Shown here piece after piece: positions 38,252 to 48,218 of a stretch of DNA of 64,000 nucleotides. How positions within the stretch are numbered: the stretch's first letter is position 1; each line of letters begins with the position of its first letter. The stretch is from contig NW_005196020.1 in the NCBI RefSeq assembly GCF_000372725.1, forward strand, positions 280,758 through 344,757, given 5' to 3'. The translations under genes were made by a program, and so were the position numbers. The notes beneath the pieces were generated by a model, which worked only from the letters and a program-made list of their open reading frames with translations, made no database searches and was not told the DNA's origin. Source of the DNA: Emiliania huxleyi CCMP1516. Lineage: Eukaryota; Haptophyta; Isochrysidales; Noelaerhabdaceae.

Positions 38252-41038
38252 ATGCGCCTTTCGATGCGCCTGCTTCTGCTCGGCGTGCTTGCAGGGCTAG
38301 TAGCTGCTGAAGGCCCCACCCTCATCGAGGGCGACGCCCTCGGCTCGGACTCGGTCGTGCACGCCAGCATCGACGGGCACTCGACGGAAGCGGCGCGCTC
38401 GGCGCCGCCTGGCTTTGAGACGGCTGGGGGCACCTCCCAGCGCCAAGCGGGCGGCGCCAGCCGCAACATGCTGGGCGTCCCGACCGACGTCCAGCGCAAG
38501 ATCGACAACCGCGGCAGCCTCGGCGGGCCGCGCAAGACGTGTTCCGCCTTTGACGGCTGCCGCGGCGGCGGCGACTATGCGGAGAAGATGGTGAGTGTCG
38601 AACTCGCCGGCGCCGGCGCGGCAGGATCGAGCGCACATCACGCGCCGAGCGCCTCTGCGTCGCTTGGCGAGGACGCGTGCGCGGAGGCGGCCAAGAGTGA
38701 GAAGTGCGTCATGAACGAGTGCGCGTGCGCGACCAGCGAGTCCTGGGACGCCTCAGGCACCTGCGGTGCCGACGGCGGCGAGACATTGGGGCAGTCACGG
38801 CCGACAATCGAGATCGCGCAGGGCGAGAAGCTGCACCAGACCGGCGCGCGGGACGCCTCAGGCACCTGCGGTGCCGACGGCGGCGAGACATTGGGGCAGT
38901 CACGGCCGACAATCGAGATCGCGCAGGGCGAGAAGCTGCACCAGACCGGCGCGCGCGGCTTCGTGCGCGCCATCGTCGACAAGATCAGCACTTTAGTGAC
39001 GGTGACGCAGCAGGGCCCGCTACGCTCGGAGCGCATGGCTTGCGCGGACCTGTCGCAGGAGAACGCGGCGGAGGACGCCGTCCTGATGGTGGCCGTGCTG
39101 CCCTTCGCCCACGAGCGCGGCGCGACGGCGGCCGCAACCACCAGCGGCCCCAGGGCCTTCGCGGGCGACACGGATCACGGCCGGTTCGACCTCAGTCAGT
39201 GGCTCAGCGGAGGCCGCGGCGCCCTGCTGAGCATTCGCTGCGGCACGTGGGTCTCGTTTGCAACGCTGAGCGTTTGTGCCGGCATGTGCGTTGTGCTCAT
39301 GTGGCGGCGGCGCACGTTGGCCGCATTACAACGCAGGTGGGCTTGGCTTCATGTTAACAACTTTGACGAAGTCAAGGGGACAGCGCAGCTCAGCCTCTTC
39401 TCTCGAATGAAGTACGGGCATACCCCGTCGATCAAGCAGTGGGTTGACGTCCTCGAACAGCGCCTGTCAGCGCTGGCTCCTGCCGGAGCTCGTATTTGCA
39501 TCGCGGGCTCTTCGTGCGGCCTCGTTCCCAATTGCGCAAACCTGGTGGTAGACGAGCTCGTGCGCCGCACCGGTGGGCGCTACCGGCGTGTGCACGTCAG
39601 CGTGAGCTTGCCCAAAGATCAGTCTCTCCGCAGCCTCAACTATTGCAATCTGAGCATGGCGGAGCGGGAGGCTGAGATGGCGACTCGATCGGTGCGCGTG
39701 CTGGAGCCGGAAGTCCTCGGAGAGAGCGATGCAGTGCTTGTCGTCGACGACATAATCTCGACGGGGCTGCATGAGCAGCAGCTCCGAGAGGCCCTCTCCA
39801 AGCACATCGACGAGCGACGACTCGGCTTCTGGTACTTCATCGCCCTCTCCCCGGAGAGCGACCCGAAGACTGAGTACGCGCTGGCGCACGCGCTCTACCC
39901 GGACGCGACCAAGCTGTGTTGCGACATCGCCGCCAGCCCCGACGGCGCGCACCAGATCACAAAGCGCATGCTCACCTTCCTGCTGACCGGCGACTTGCCT
40001 CCAGACTTTGCGCACCTCAGCGCGCTGCCCGCCGGGTTCATCCGGCGGCTCCTCGACACGCTCGACTCGTCTGGCCTCCGCCACCTCCCGAGCTACCAGG
40101 CGGGTTGCTGCGCGTTGGCAGAGCTCCATCAGCGCGCGTCGGTGGCCACGCGGCGGCTTGTGGCGCGGGCGCCGGTGCCCGACGTCAACGCGTGCATGGA
40201 CAGGGTGGAGCTGCGTGCAGGCGAGAAGCTCGTCTGGCACTTCCGACACGGAGAGTCGGCGGCGAATGCCGCCGGTCAGGTCGCCTCGGAGGCGGACGGG
40301 GATCGCGGCGACGGGCTGTGCACCGAGCGACAGCGGCACGAGGCCGACGCGGACTATGCAGACGCGCGGCTCACGGCCACGGGCATCGCGCAGGCGCAGG
40401 CGCGTCGCGCCGATCTGGGCGTCTGGCGCAGGCGACCGTCCCTCATCGTGTCGTCGCCACTGACCCGCGCTCTGCAGACCGCCGCGTATATCTTCGCGGA
40501 CGACCTCGCGGCGGGTGTCCCGCTCGTCGTCCGCCCCGAGCTGCGCGAGTTTTTCCCAAACCTGGCGCAGGACGCTGGGAGGCCGCTGGCCGCGCTGCGC
40601 TCTGACCCCGCGATCCGCGCCCTGCCCAATGCGAGCGTGGTCCTATCGGCCTTGTCGAACGAGGCGTGCGCGCAGTGGCGCCACGAGTGGGATGAGTGGC
40701 AGGCAAACGGCAGCGCCACCGGCGCGCGCGCGCGTAGCTGGCAGGCCCACTGCGCCGACGGCGGCCGCATCGCCGACTTCAAGGCGTGGCTGCACGGCCA
40801 GGGCCACACCTTTGTGGCGACCGTATCCCACTACGGCACCGTCAACGCCCTCGTCAACCACGAGCCGTGCGTCGAGGCTAGCGGGCAGCCGCGCCGCCCG
40901 GCAGAGGAGGTTGGGGGCCGGAATGCCTTCGCATGGAGGCTTGGCGTGCTCCCGCCAGAGGGCGGCATGAAGATCAGCATGCCCAACTGCGGCCATCTCG
41001 CTCTCGTGTATAGCGAGGAAGACTCGGAAGCAGACTAG
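38252..41038 (+). CDS. membrane protein fusing a phosphoribosyltransferase and a histidine phosphatase
   Basis: A single open frame of 928 residues from ATG 38252. A signal peptide (MRLLLLGVLAGLVAAEG) leads into a Ser/Gly/Ala-rich lumenal or extracellular part with several Cys and an exact 35-residue tandem duplication (38748-38957). One membrane segment follows (WVSFATLSVCAGMCVVLMW), then a basic RRR stop. Residues about 380-600 form a type I phosphoribosyltransferase fold ending in the PRPP-binding loop AVLVVDDIISTGLHEQQL. Residues about 670-920 form a histidine phosphatase: LVWHFRHGESAANAAG, ADARLTATGIAQAQARR, LIVSSPLTRALQTAAYI and second catalytic His in VATVSHYGTVNAL. Both active sites look intact. 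A GTGAGT at 38590 could be a donor, but the frame continues without splicing. The substrate is unknown. Confidence 0.8.
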   Translation: MRLSMRLLLLGVLAGLVAAEGPTLIEGDALGSDSVVHASIDGHSTEAARSAPPGFETAGGTSQRQAGGASRNMLGVPTDVQRKIDNRGSLGGPRKTCSAFDGCRGGGDYAEKMVSVELAGAGAAGSSAHHAPSASASLGEDACAEAAKSEKCVMNECACATSESWDASGTCGADGGETLGQSRPTIEIAQGEKLHQTGARDASGTCGADGGETLGQSRPTIEIAQGEKLHQTGARGFVRAIVDKISTLVTVTQQGPLRSERMACADLSQENAAEDAVLMVAVLPFAHERGATAAATTSGPRAFAGDTDHGRFDLSQWLSGGRGALLSIRCGTWVSFATLSVCAGMCVVLMWRRRTLAALQRRWAWLHVNNFDEVKGTAQLSLFSRMKYGHTPSIKQWVDVLEQRLSALAPAGARICIAGSSCGLVPNCANLVVDELVRRTGGRYRRVHVSVSLPKDQSLRSLNYCNLSMAEREAEMATRSVRVLEPEVLGESDAVLVVDDIISTGLHEQQLREALSKHIDERRLGFWYFIALSPESDPKTEYALAHALYPDATKLCCDIAASPDGAHQITKRMLTFLLTGDLPPDFAHLSALPAGFIRRLLDTLDSSGLRHLPSYQAGCCALAELHQRASVATRRLVARAPVPDVNACMDRVELRAGEKLVWHFRHGESAANAAGQVASEADGDRGDGLCTERQRHEADADYADARLTATGIAQAQARRADLGVWRRRPSLIVSSPLTRALQTAAYIFADDLAAGVPLVVRPELREFFPNLAQDAGRPLAALRSDPAIRALPNASVVLSALSNEACAQWRHEWDEWQANGSATGARARSWQAHCADGGRIADFKAWLHGQGHTFVATVSHYGTVNALVNHEPCVEASGQPRRPAEEVGGRNAFAWRLGVLPPEGGMKISMPNCGHLALVYSEEDSEAD

Positions 41039-41111
41039 CCTTCTAGCAGCGAGGCCGGAGGTAAGTAAGATAATAAAACCGGCCAAAGGGCGGAGAACAC
41101 GCAGGATTCCA

Positions 41112-42011
41112 ACTTTTTGCGGGGTAAGGTATGGTACGGTCGGCGCCAAAAGGGTGGGGGGGTATGGTCCTGGCCGCCGGAGGCGGCCTGCTCGACGGGT
41201 GGGGGGGTATGGTCAATCGCTGGAGCGGCCACGTTACAACAGGGTTCGAACCCAGTACACAGCCGCCGTACACAGCCGCGGACACGATGCCGACACGGCG
41301 GCCCCGGCCGCTTCGATACTGTCGCGGGCCTTCTCGCCGCGACGCCGCCTCAACTTCGGCTCCTGGACAGCTCGCTGCCCGACGACGCCGAGCGCGCCGC
41401 TGTGCGCAGCTGCTGCGCTGGTACGCTTGCGTCGTGCGTCGCACAGCTCGACGCTGCGATTGCACCGCATGCCGTCCGCATGATGGACGGGAGGCTTCCG
41501 ACAAGCGACGCTTTCCGTGGCGACGACCACGATCTCAGCAAGCTGAAGGCGCTCAAAACTGTCGCCACGATGGTCCTGCAGGACGGACCGATGCTCTATC
41601 GCGAGGCCTGCGCGAGTCTCGTCCACGCGCGCTCCACCTTCTTCTCGGACCTCAACGCGGCGCTCGATGCCGATGTCTTTGATTCTGCCTTTCGATTCAG
41701 AGCGCCGTCGTGGCTCGCGAAGCGCGCGGGGCATGAGCTGTTGGCGCGCGTACCGCTCGTGCTCGTGCGCGTGCCTTTGGCCAGCGAGGCGGTGGAGGTG
41801 GAGGCGGAGGCGGCGGAGACGCCGGAGGTGACCATGGCGGAGGCGGAGGTGGCGCCAGCGGAGGCGGCGGAGGCGGAGGCCGTTCCAGCGGAGGTGACCA
41901 TGGCGGAGGCGGCGCCGGCGGAGACCGCGCCCGCGCCCGCGCCCGAGGTGACCATGGCGGAGGCGGCGCCGGCGGAGACCGCGCCCGCGCCCGCGCCCGC
42001 GCTCGCACCGG

Positions 42012-42042
<31 letters not shown>

Positions 42043-42308
42043 GGCACGCAAGGCCCTGGCGGCCTTTGCGGACATGCTCTGAGGGGTGAGCACGATTGCC
42101 GGCGGGTCACCTCGCGCAGACTGCATCGCGCGAACACGTGCCGCACGACCGGACGGCCTAACACGACGGTTACTGTACGCGCTCGTGTGGTGGGGTGGGG
42201 GGTGGGGGGGTATGGTCCTGCTGGCCAGAGGCGACGTCCTGTGCGGGTGGGGGGGTATGGTCGCGGCGCCAGGGCGCCGACGATACCATACCTTACCCCG
42301 CAAAAAGT
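41112..42308. mobile_element. 1.2-kb structure with 36-bp inverted ends and paired direct repeats
   Basis: 41112-41147 and 42273-42308 are inverted repeats matching at 34 of 36 positions (outer end ACTTTTTGCGGGGTAAGG). Just inside both ends, in direct orientation, the word GGTGGGGGGGTATGGTC occurs twice with exactly 24 unrelated bases after the extended first copy ending CCTG. The interior holds a protein-coding frame. No clear target duplication is visible, so whether this is a transposon or a gene framed by inverted duplications is open. Confidence 0.65.
41480..42082 (+). CDS. hypothetical protein with Ala/Pro/Glu repeat tail
   Basis: The frame is open from about 41117, but the first in-frame ATG is 41480. 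A folded-looking part (FRGDDHDLSKLKALKTVATM, VLQDGPMLYREACASLVHAR, FFSDLNAALDADVFDSAFRF) is followed by a low-complexity tail with three copies of a VTMAEAEVAPAE-like unit and (PA)n. The upstream frame (GLLAATPPQLRLLDSSLPDD, CVAQLDAAIAPHAVRMMDGR) also looks coding, so a 5' exon or a non-ATG start is likely. No transposase motif and no family is recognised. It lies inside the inverted-repeat structure. Confidence 0.5.
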
Positions 42309-42493
42309 CCGAACCCAGCCTCGCACTCACCTGGACTGGCTCGCTGCTCTTCGCGCTGCTGGCGGTGGCGCCTCCTGACGCGCTGCTCTCCCTGGACCTC
42401 CTTCCGTTCTGCTCGCCCGCCTTCTTCCTCGCGATTCGGTGGTTGGGCATCCGCCACGACTCTCTGGCTGGCAGGCATACTGGGCTTGTCCAT

Positions 42494-45400
42494 GGCGACT
42501 TTTTCTCGGCGCGTGGCTCCTCGCCGAGGAGGGCGCTCCCGGGCCTCCCAGCAGAACGCTTCGCCCTTCGGTCCACCCTCGCCGTCTCCTCCTCCGCCGT
42601 CGGCGCGCCATCGCCGCCGTTTATGCAGGTGAGGCTGGATGGGGCCGCTGGTCACTGCGCGGATCTGCGCTGCGCTTCGAGCTGCGCGTGCCGAATCTGA
42701 CGCGTGCGGCCGACGTGCGGTGCGAGTGCCTCGCCGGCCTCCTCGACGTGCGCGTGAAAGACGAGCAGCTGCTCGATGGTCGGCTTGTGGCCGGGCCATA
42801 TGGGCCGGGCCCTCTCAGGTGCAGCCGACCGAGCTCAGGTGGCTGCTCGATACGTCGGCGGAGGGCGAGAGGTGTAGAGCTCGGCCCCCAGTGCCCAGAA
42901 GCCCAGGCGCTCCACCGCGCCTGTTCTTTCGAGCTATTCTTCACCGTCCTCTCCCTCCGTCGCCACGCATGTGCAGGTTGCTGTGCGTCGATATGCCGGT
43001 TCAGGGGTGGACGCCGCCGGAACAGGGGTGGAGCCCAAGTGGAAGGCTGCGGCGGCGCGGCTCGAGCGCAGCGGCCCGGCCGCCACCGACGGCCATCTTT
43101 CGGTCGCTCCGCGTGGCTGGGGCGCGGAGGTGGTTGGCGAGCCGCTCCTCGTCCTGGGCAGGCAAAGGAGCATCTCGAGCCAGTCGCTCGCACTCAAGCG
43201 CCTCGAAGAGTCGACGCAGCAGGCCCGGGCTCCTCTCTTTTTGTGCGAATTGGGTGCCTCTTTCTTAGGCGCCTCAAGCTTGTCAGCCTGGCGCGGCTGG
43301 AGGACGCGTTCGCGGCGAGGCCCGCCGGCCTCGTCCTCTCGCAGCTCTTTAAGACGGACGAGTTCCTCTTCGAGGCGGACAGCGAGACGGCCGACTTTGC
43401 GCTGGTGTCCTACCGGCAGGAGCCCCGGCCTCCCATGACCCGCTCCCACTGCCCCTCTCTTTGTGAGCTGTCCGCGCTTGGTTCAGGCGCGGGCCACGCC
43501 CGACGACGGCACGACGATGGACGAGCACCCTCAGGGCTGTACTGCTCAAGGCGAGGGAGGCGGGTGTGTGTGGCGGCGCTCTGGATGGACGCGTGGTGCT
43601 TCCGCTTCGCCGGCGAGTACGTCCACGAGGACTTTTGCGCGCTCCTCTCGCACGTCGTGCGGGCGGTCCGCGCCGTGATTTGGGTCCCCCTCAGCCGGAC
43701 GAACACGGCGCCTTCGTTCCAGTTCCGGATGTGGTGCACCTTCGAGGCGGCCGTCGTGGAGCACCGGCAGCTACCCGTCTTCATTGCGGGCGAGCTGACG
43801 GCCTCGCAGCGGCGCCTGGCCCGCCTCGGCCCTCGCATCTTTGCGCTCCCCTGCCTCGAGCCGCGCGCGACGCTCGCGGAGCTGCGCATCCTCTCGACCT
43901 TCAACGTCTGCTTCCTCTTCATGGCGATCGCGTTTCCGCTCGCCCTTGCTGCCGATCTTCATGTCCCGCTCGGCTGCGCTGGCCGAACTGGTGCCCGCCC
44001 TCGGTCGCCAGTTCGCCCTAGCGCGCAACGGGCAGCGGGTGCTACGCACGTTGCTCCAGGCCTCCCGAGAGGCGGACAGCCGCATGGAGGAGGGCGGCTC
44101 CAAGTGCACTCCTTGAACCCTTGTCGCAACCCCCCCCTTAAGCCTTCTCCGAACCTCCTCACAGGCCCTCTCGGCAGCACAGACGTTGGGGCGACGCAGC
44201 GCGCGGGCAACGTGCTCGAGCTGCTGCGAGATCTGCCGTGGATTCCCGCCTACGATCGCCGCGACGCTCTCATCATCGCCGAGGTGCTCATGGTCCTGTA
44301 CGAGGTGCCGCCGCGCAAGCTCGCGGCGGTCATACAGATCCAGGCCCTGTGGCGCGGCTCCCGTGAGAGGGCGGCGCGAAGAGCGCGGCTCTCCGCCGGC
44401 GCCGCCTCCTCCTCCCTCTCCGGCATGCAGAGCGAGGACAGCATGCAGAGCGAGGACAGCGTCCAGAGGAGTCGGGTCAGCCAGGCGGGAGGCCGCTCGC
44501 TGGAGAGGGTCGAGAGTGAGCGAAGCATGCAGAGCAGTCTGGCCAGCCAGAGCCACAGCAGGGGACAAAGCCGGGCCCGCAGCCAGCGCAGAGCGCGTGC
44601 GGCTTGGTCGCCGCTCTGGTCTGAGTCCCTCGCGTGGGACCGCGTCTCGTCCGACGAGTTTCTGCGCGCGCTGGCGCTCCTCTCTTCGTCTCTGCGCGGC
44701 AGGCGCGCTAAGACGGCGACTGGCCCTTTACCAATGGTGGAGAGGGGGTGCTGCTCGAGGAGTGGCTCAATCCAGCCGGACACCGTATGCCGCCGCCCGC
44801 CACTGCCAGCTGCGCCGCCTCCGTGTCCTTGGTGGAGCTCGATCGCTTGCGGCTGGCGGGTGCGCTCTGGCGACTCGCACCTACTGCGCACCCCGCTGGG
44901 CAAGCTGCAGGTTCCAGCGAGCCGCGCGTCTGCAAGCGTCAGCCTCGCCGACGCGTCGCCGGTGCCCGAGATGAGCAATGGGACCCTGCCCAGGTGCGCT
45001 CACCCACGCGCAATGGGACCCCTGCGCGTTGAAGGCCGTGGGGCTCCTGTCTTGCGACGCGTGGAGAGAGTCGCGAGGGATGGCCTGGCGCCCTGGTGGA
45101 GAAGTTTACTTGCCCTGCCCCCCTTGCCCTCGTCCAGACGGCGCCGCTCCCCTTCTTCGCCGCGGTCTTCTCCCTCTACTTTGTCGACCTCTCCACAGAG
45201 CTCATCATCAACGCCGTCGGGTCGCGGGCGCATGGCTGGAGCCGCGTGCCCGAGGCGCGAGAGATGCGAGGGAGAGGCCGCCCCTTGCCCCACACTGGCG
45301 TGTGGACAAGCGCACCTCGCCTCACATCAGGCGCTCCTCGCAGCTCTGGACGCTCTCCTCGTCGTCGTGGCCGCTTGCACCACCTGGCTGCCGGCCGCGC

Positions 45401-45640
45401 TCTGCACGTGGCGACTGCGCGCCGTGCCGCATGTCTCGCTCGCCGCGGTCTTCTCCCCTCGCGAGCGGGGCGAGTCCGCCATGGCCCTCCTCACGCCGTA
45501 CGTGAATCGTGATCGTCCCGCGCTCCCGGCCGTCCCGTCCAGCTTCGTGGCCATCCTCCTCGTCGTGTGCGGGTTGCTTGGGCGGAAGCCGGAGAACGGC
45601 AGCCGCCCTCTCCTCGGATCACCTCACGGTGGACACGTTG
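42494..45640 (+). CDS. multi-exon membrane protein with CS-like, TIR/HET-like and IQ segments
   Basis: Coding sequence hops between frames, so borders are approximate and the 5' end is unknown. From about 42628 to 42865, across a short intron, it reads LRFELRVPNLTRAADVRCEC, LDVRVKDEQLLDGRLVAG and VQPTELRWLLD, a CS/p23-type beta sandwich. From 43565 it reads ALWMDAWCFRFAGEYVHEDF, VIWVPLSRTNTAPSFQFRMW and CTFEAAVVEHRQLPVFIAGE, the W-D..C, SRT and RMWCTFEA layout of protist TIR/HET-like modules. Then come hydrophobic FNVCFLFMAIAFPLALAA and, after an intron, LAAVIQIQALWRGSRERAAR, a calmodulin-binding IQ motif. Ser/Arg repeats and further membrane segments (LPFFAAVFSLYFVDLSTELI; SSFVAILLVVCGLL) close it. 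One gene or two cannot be decided. Signalling at a membrane is inference. Confidence 0.5.
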
Positions 45641-45780
45641 TTATAAAGAATCCGTTTTCACCAGAGCGCCCGCCACGGACCGCGATGCCGTTCGGAACAC
45701 ACGCCACACACGCACACATCCTCAGTCGACAGTCGCGGACACAAACGAGAGAGAGAAGAGGAGAGAGAGAGAGAGGGAGA

Positions 45781-45836
<56 letters not shown>

Positions 45837-46104
45837 AGCGGCAAGAAGAAATACAGACGGGGGAGAGCTCCGGCGAGGAACCGCTGCCGGTGGCCGTGTG
45901 CACGTCTGCACGCGACAGTCCGGCTGCCGCGCCGACCCGTGGGGGGCGAGGTCCTAAGGCCGCCCTCGCGCTCTCGCGCAGCTCCAAGCAGGGAGGCTGG
46001 TGCGGCGCGGAGGGGGCTGGAGGGTGGGGGGGTGGGGACACCTCGGGGGCGGCGCTATCTCCGCCGCACACGCGGCGCTAACCGCCGGCGCAATCCCCGG
46101 GACC
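45641..46104. repeat. gene-free convergent spacer with (GA)n microsatellite
   Basis: A purine microsatellite (GA)n, with some GGA units, fills about 45747-45842. The open frames crossing it are artefacts of the repeat. It separates two convergent genes. Confidence 0.9.
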
Positions 46105-47678
46105 TCACGGGATCTCGAGCGAAGCCTTCGTGCGCATGATGATGAAGCCCGCCTGCGCAAGAGCGGCCAGCAGGGCCACCCACCGGCCGCGCCCCGCGCC
46201 GCTTTGTATGCGAGGTTCTGTCGTGCTCTTCGTGCGCGGGCCGTGGCCCCTTCTCCCAAGTTGCTCTCTATCTTGACCCTTTGTNNNNNNNNNNNNNNNN
46301 NNNNNNNNNNNNNNNNNNNNNNNNNNNNNNNNNNNNNNNNNNNNNNNNNNNNNNNNNNNNNNNNNNNNNNNNNNNNNNNNNNNNGGGGGGATCCAAAAAA
46401 GTAACATAATAAGGGGGGGGGGGGGGGGGGCGCCTCGCTCTGGCGGACGCCTCGCCGGCCCGCCCCTCCTCTCGGCCGGCGGCGCGCCAGTTGCAGCAGC
46501 CGGAGCCGAGCTCGAGAAGAACGACGCCCGCAAAGTAGAGCGGGAAGCCTGCGAGAGGAGTGAGTCATTCGCTCAGAAGTCATCTACCGGTGATGAAACA
46601 GAATGCAAAGGAGAGCCTGCGAGACGAGGGGGGGGGCGCGGCCCGAGAGAGAGGAGGGTGGGTGCGAGTGGGCGGGTCGGGGGGAGCGGGGGGGGGGCTC
46701 GGGGGGAGCGGGGGCGGGGACGGAAGGAGCGCGCCGCGTGGTCGTGTGAAGATAGCCCAAAAGTGGCAGACGAGGCAGGCGGCGTGGTGCGCGACGAGCA
46801 GGGCGGAGGCGGGCACGAAGAGGAGGTCGCAAATCATAAAGGCGGCGAAGACGGTGCAGAAGGACACCTCCGACACCGCCGTCAGCACCGGCCGCTTGAG
46901 GGGCGAGCCCACGCCGCCCTCCGCCTCGGCCGCCTTGAACTCCGCCCGCTCCGCCGCGCTGAACCCCGCCGCCGCCAAGTGCGCGCCTACGCTGGCCGCG
47001 AGCCGCTCGGCCGCGTCGAGGCCCTGGTCCCGCACCTCCGCCGCCAGCCGCGACCCCTCCGCCGCCAGCCTCCCCCCCGAGGCGCGCCCCTCTGCGACGA
47101 AGCGCTCCGCCTTTTCGCGCCCCTCGAGGGCTAAGTGCCGCCCCTCCGCCACCAGCCGCTCCGCCGTCTCGCGCCCACCGTGCGCTATCCGCTCGGCCGC
47201 GCCGCACGACTCGGCCGCCATCCGCTCCAGACGCAGCTTGAGCGCGGCGGCGTCGCTCTGCGCCGCGAGCCGCTCGAGACGCTCCCTCGCCTCCTCCGCC
47301 GCGCCCTGCGCCGCGCGCACCGCGGCGCGGAGCTGCTCGTGCAGCCGGACCCGCTCCCACCCGCCCATCGAGCGGCCCGCGCTCAGCCACGCGACCAGGA
47401 AGATGGCGGGGAGCAGGCACAGCTGGTTGAGCGTGCCAAACGCGCACCTGCGTGGCGGCGGCGGCCCTGGTGAGCGGGGCGGCGGCGCGAGCGCGGGCTG
47501 CGAATCTGCTCGCGCGCCGCCAGCGCGGCGAGCCCTCGACATCGTCGTCGCCAAACATCACCTGCATCCCCTTTGCACCGAGCCAGAAGAAGGTGAGCCA
47601 CGATCCGCATGAGATTCCGATCACCGCGGCGTATCCGTACGTGGTGAGGGGCAGGACGCTCGCCGTGGCCATCGGCAT
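46105..47678 (-). CDS. TMEM205/DUF4149-like membrane protein with long amphipathic insert
   Basis: ATG 47678 (or 47672). Exon 1 encodes the first segment (YGYAAVIGISCGSWLTFFW, then LGAKGMQVMFGDDD). Exon 2 (about 47453-46755) starts FGTLNQLCLLPAIFLVAWLS. It then has a charged helical insert of about 130 residues with 11-residue periodicity (ETAERLVAEGRHLALEGREK, AERFVAEGRASGGRLAAEGS), and then VSEVSFCTVFAAFMICDLLF and a further segment. After an intron, FPLYFAGVVLLELGSGCCNW appears. The last exon, past a 100-N gap, ends in ALLAALAQAGFIIMRTKASL. The FG...P.YF layout is that of TMEM205-type proteins. The helical insert resembles LEA-type repeats, a combination I recall from plant proteins. The intron around the gap is unresolved. 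Confidence 0.6.
46285..46384. other. assembly gap of 100 N
   Basis: Exactly 100 N, next to a run of G at about 46413-46430. It falls in or near the last intron of the TMEM205-like gene. Confidence 0.95.
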
Positions 47679-47906
47679 CAGAGGCGACACGGGCGGAAGC
47701 CCTGTGGCGGGCGGACGGATGGACGGCGTCAGCGCTCTCTGCAAACGGCGCGGCTGCAGGCCGCGGCAGTCACCGAAGGATCCAACCCGCCGGGGGCTCG
47801 CCGCAGAAAGAAAGAAAGAAAACCAATGGTGGAAAAAACCGAGCCATGACAGCCGCGGCGGGCAACCGCTGCGCCCCTAGCCACGTTCGACTCGTCCACA
47901 CCGCAG
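47679..47906. other. 5' flank of TMEM205-like gene
   Basis: Upstream of the minus-strand start. (GAAA)n lies at 47807-47820. No gene is seen. Confidence 0.4.
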
Positions 47907-48218
47907 GATTGCGAGCGCTACTGCTCGCAATCGGAGGCATGTTGCTCGGATTGTGAGCAAAGCTGCTCGCAATCTTCCTAGACTTTGCTCGGATTGCGAG
48001 CGCGCTGGTAGTAGTCGTAGGCGTCACCCGTCACCTTGGTAGCGGAGCTGCTCTTAGTCCTAGAAGATGTGTAGGATTGCGAGCGTGGGTGCTAGCAATC
48101 GTACAGAGATGCTAGGAAGACGAAGCACGCCTCTTCCTCTCGCACGATGCTACGCTTGCGAGGAGTGCTGCTCACAATCCTTCGACTTCTAGGATTGAGA
48201 GCGAGGCTGCTCTCAATC
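47907..48218. repeat. array of five 10-6-10 hairpins
   Basis: Five dyads share one geometry: a 10-base arm like GATTGCGAGC, a 6-base loop, and a 10-base arm like GCTCGCAATC. They lie at 47907-47932, 47949-47974, 48075-48100, 48154-48179 and 48193-48218. An unpaired left arm lies at 47992-48001. The last unit has paired changes (GATTGAGAGC with GCTCTCAATC), so the symmetry is kept while sequence drifts. The array sits between divergent start codons (47678 minus, 48490 plus). Confidence 0.8.

Noticed and set aside
41241-41260. GGGTTCGAACCC box resembling a tRNA T-arm
   Set aside because: Only the central palindrome pairs; outer T-stem positions mismatch and no cloverleaf can be formed.
45747-45957. 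Coding continuation of the CS/IQ gene into RERERERE sequence
   Set aside because: The frame stays open only because (GA)n has no stop codons; the tract is a microsatellite.
47907-48218. CRISPR-like regular repeat array
   Set aside because: The repeats are dyads with irregular spacing in a eukaryotic nuclear region with no cas genes; units diverge with paired changes, unlike CRISPR repeats.
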